Source: Bacteroidales bacterium (GTDB lineage Bacteria; Bacteroidota; Bacteroidia; Bacteroidales; P3). Taken from it: a stretch of 8,601 bases of DNA. Both the position numbers and the translations under genes were made by a program. Positions within the stretch are counted from its first letter, which is position 1. Each line of letters opens with the position of its first letter. The notes beneath the pieces are model-generated. The model did no database searches and was not told the origin of the DNA. It worked only from the letters and a program-made list of their open reading frames with translations. This document shows positions 7,488 to 8,601 of the stretch, in pieces. The DNA lies in the NCBI GenBank assembly GCA_012837565.1, contig DUQY01000196.1:1-8601 (forward strand). Direction: 5' to 3'.

Positions 7488-7506
7488 CATAAAATACAGA
7501 GAAAAA

Positions 7507-7926
7507 TTGACAACAAAAGAAACCTATAAACATAGCATACCTATCCAAATTAGATTTAGTGATATCGATGCCTTGAGCCATGTAAACAACAGCTTCCACT
7601 CACAATACTACGACCTTGGAAGAATACATTACTTTGAAGAGGTGATGAAAGAGAAAATAAATTGGACAGAAATCGTTGTGGTAATTGTTCATATTGAAAT
7701 TGATTTTATTTCGCCAATACTTCAAGCAGACAATATAGATGTTGAAACAAAACTATTCTCATTTGGAGAAAAAAGCATGAAGATGCACCAACAACTAATA
7801 GATAACAAAACTGGTATCATTAAATCTAAATGTACAACCATACTATCTGGTTTCAATAGCAGAACAAATACCTCAGTCAAAATCCCAGAAGATTTTAAAA
7901 CAAAGTTTCTTGAATTCGAAGCATAA
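7507..7926 (+). CDS. Acyl-CoA thioesterase, YbgC/FadM-like hotdog fold
   Basis: This product belongs to the 4-hydroxybenzoyl-CoA thioesterase group of hotdog enzymes, which hydrolyse acyl-CoA or acyl-ACP thioesters. The signature RFSDIDALSHVNNS matches the family pattern R-x-x-D-x-D-x-x-x-H-V-N-N; the first Asp (residue 19 from this start) lies at the catalytic position. The following YYDLGRIHYFEEV is the central helix, and VHIEIDFISPI starts the sheet. Substrate cannot be told from sequence. An in-frame TTG at 7447 would add 20 residues, but they lie over the predicted promoter and before the conserved domain. Starting at TTG 7507 gives 139 residues, the usual family length. No ATG exists before the domain, so a TTG start is required either way. 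It converges with the rRNA unit to the right. Confidence 0.85.
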   Translation: MTTKETYKHSIPIQIRFSDIDALSHVNNSFHSQYYDLGRIHYFEEVMKEKINWTEIVVVIVHIEIDFISPILQADNIDVETKLFSFGEKSMKMHQQLIDNKTGIIKSKCTTILSGFNSRTNTSVKIPEDFKTKFLEFEA

Positions 7927-7962
7927 TTGATATTTCTTTAAGTTCATATCATGTCGCTTTAC

Positions 7963-8067
7963 TGAAACGCAGATCTACAAAATTAAAACGCTGTAATAAA
8001 TTTTTAAAACGCTGTAATAAAAAATTAAAACGAAGATCTACGAAATTAATACAGCGATTCGTTAGGA
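7963..8067. repeat. 21-bp-period repeat array, right copy (5 units)
   Basis: Five units start at 7963, 7984, 8005, 8026 and 8047, all exactly 21 bp apart. Two begin with the identical 16-mer TAAAACGCTGTAATAA (7984 and 8005). The first and fourth share AGATCTAC followed by AAAT or GAAAT. The last contains TACAGCG, the inverse of CGCTGTA, so orientation is mixed as in the left array. Segments 7976-7999 and 7958-7970 match the left array at 23/24 and 13/13 bases. The array sits between the convergent 3' ends of the thioesterase gene and the rRNA/tRNA unit, a REP-like location. Function unknown. Confidence 0.85.
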
Positions 8068-8116
8068 GGTAATATTAAATCCTGAAAATCAAATCAAAAG
8101 AAACATTTAGGTATAT

Positions 8117-8153
8117 AAAAAAAGAAAGCGGATAGTCGTAAAGAATATCCGCT
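8117..8153 (-). terminator. Second intrinsic terminator of the rRNA/tRNA unit
   Basis: AGCGGATA (8127-8134) and TATCCGCT (8146-8153) form a perfect 8-bp stem with an 11-nt loop. On the minus strand the stem is followed by TTCTTTTTTT, the U tract of a Rho-independent terminator. No T run follows on the plus strand, so the signal acts on leftward transcripts. It backs up the hairpin next to tRNA-Ile. Confidence 0.78.
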
Positions 8154-8167
8154 AATCCACAATTATG

Positions 8168-8191
8168 AAAACAAAAAAGCCTCTCGGCTTT
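8168..8191 (-). terminator. Intrinsic terminator right after tRNA-Ile
   Basis: On the minus strand AAAGCC-GAGA-GGCTTT (8191 down to 8176) is a perfect 6-bp stem closed by a GNRA-type GAGA tetraloop, followed by TTTTTTGTTTT. It starts two bases after the tRNA discriminator base. This is a textbook Rho-independent terminator for leftward transcription and marks the end of the 16S/tRNA-Ile transcript. Confidence 0.85.
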
Positions 8192-8193
8192 CG

Positions 8194-8267
8194 TAGTCTC
8201 AGGCGGACTTGAACCGCCGACCCCTACATTATCAGTGTAGTGCTCTAACCAACTGAGCTACGAGACT
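8194..8267 (-). tRNA. tRNA-Ile (GAT anticodon)
   Basis: A complete 74-nt cloverleaf is visible. The acceptor AGTCTCG pairs with TGAGACT, with one G-U at the base. The D arm is GCTCAGTTGGTTAGAGC, the anticodon arm is CTACA-CTGATAA-TGTAG with anticodon GAT (8231-8233), and the T arm is GGCGG-TTCAAGT-CCGCC with discriminator A. The 3' CCA is not encoded (CGA follows), so it must be added after transcription. It lies about 106 nt after the 16S 3' end, the normal place for tRNA-Ile in an rRNA operon. It is followed by two terminators rather than tRNA-Ala. Confidence 0.96.
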
Positions 8268-8373
8268 ATATAAATAAAGGAAAACCATTAAAAGTAGCGA
8301 AATACTTAATCCAAAGATTAAGAAAGTGTCAAAAGTTCGTGTTGTGAGACCTAAGTCTCTATTTTCTATCTCT
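8268..8373 (-). other. 16S-tRNA internal transcribed spacer
   Basis: This 106-nt AT-rich spacer lies between the 16S 3' end and tRNA-Ile. It holds two small hairpins: GAGAC-CTAA-GTCTC at 8346-8359, and AATC-CAAA-GATT at 8310-8321. They may contribute to processing of the 16S precursor, but the matching 5' flank of 16S is outside the window, so the RNase III stem cannot be checked. Confidence 0.65.

Positions 8374-8601
<228 letters not shown>

Noticed and set aside
7963..8067. att site or mobile element end near a tRNA gene
   Set aside because: No copy of the tRNA 3' end, no integrase and no target duplication were found; the region is better explained as a 21-bp repeat array.
8064..8090. Strong Shine-Dalgarno-like AGGAGGT on the plus strand
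   Set aside because: No ATG, GTG or TTG follows at a usable distance and nearby frames close within a few codons; it falls at the end of the repeat array.

Overview
The window looks like a low-GC chromosome segment from a member of the Bacteroidota, probably near the Bacteroidales. The support is a FecA-like TonB receptor paired with a DUF4249 lipoprotein, promoter elements that fit the phylum's TAnnTTTG -7 box, mostly A-rich gene leaders without strong Shine-Dalgarno sites, and 16S 3'-end sequence of Bacteroidota character. I cannot place the genus.

Layout. Positions 1-595 hold no convincing gene, but 287-454 carry eight units of a 21-bp-period repeat. From 7431 down to 596 five genes run leftward with almost no spacing and look like one operon: tadA (tRNA adenosine deaminase), a bifunctional (p)ppGpp synthetase/hydrolase (rsh), a TonB-dependent outer-membrane receptor, a DUF4249 lipoprotein, and a secreted SUMF1-fold protein. 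A short acyl-CoA thioesterase gene (7507-7926) is transcribed rightward from a compact back-to-back promoter region. After it comes a second 21-bp array (7963-8067) related to the first. The right edge is the 3' end of a 16S rRNA gene read leftward (from 8601), then tRNA-Ile(GAT), then two intrinsic terminators in a row.

How the parts relate. The first two operon genes are housekeeping (decoding and stringent response). The last three form a probable envelope module: receptor, surface lipoprotein partner, and an exported SUMF1-fold protein that lacks the copper-binding cysteines of true formylglycine-generating enzymes. Its substrate cannot be read from the sequence.

The two points most worth a second look are the rRNA unit, which appears to stop after tRNA-Ile with no tRNA-Ala or 23S gene following, and the two phase-locked 21-bp repeat arrays, which share near-identical segments 7.7 kb apart and stay open in one minus-strand frame as heptapeptide repeats. 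I saw no CRISPR array, insertion sequence, phage gene or recognisable defence system.
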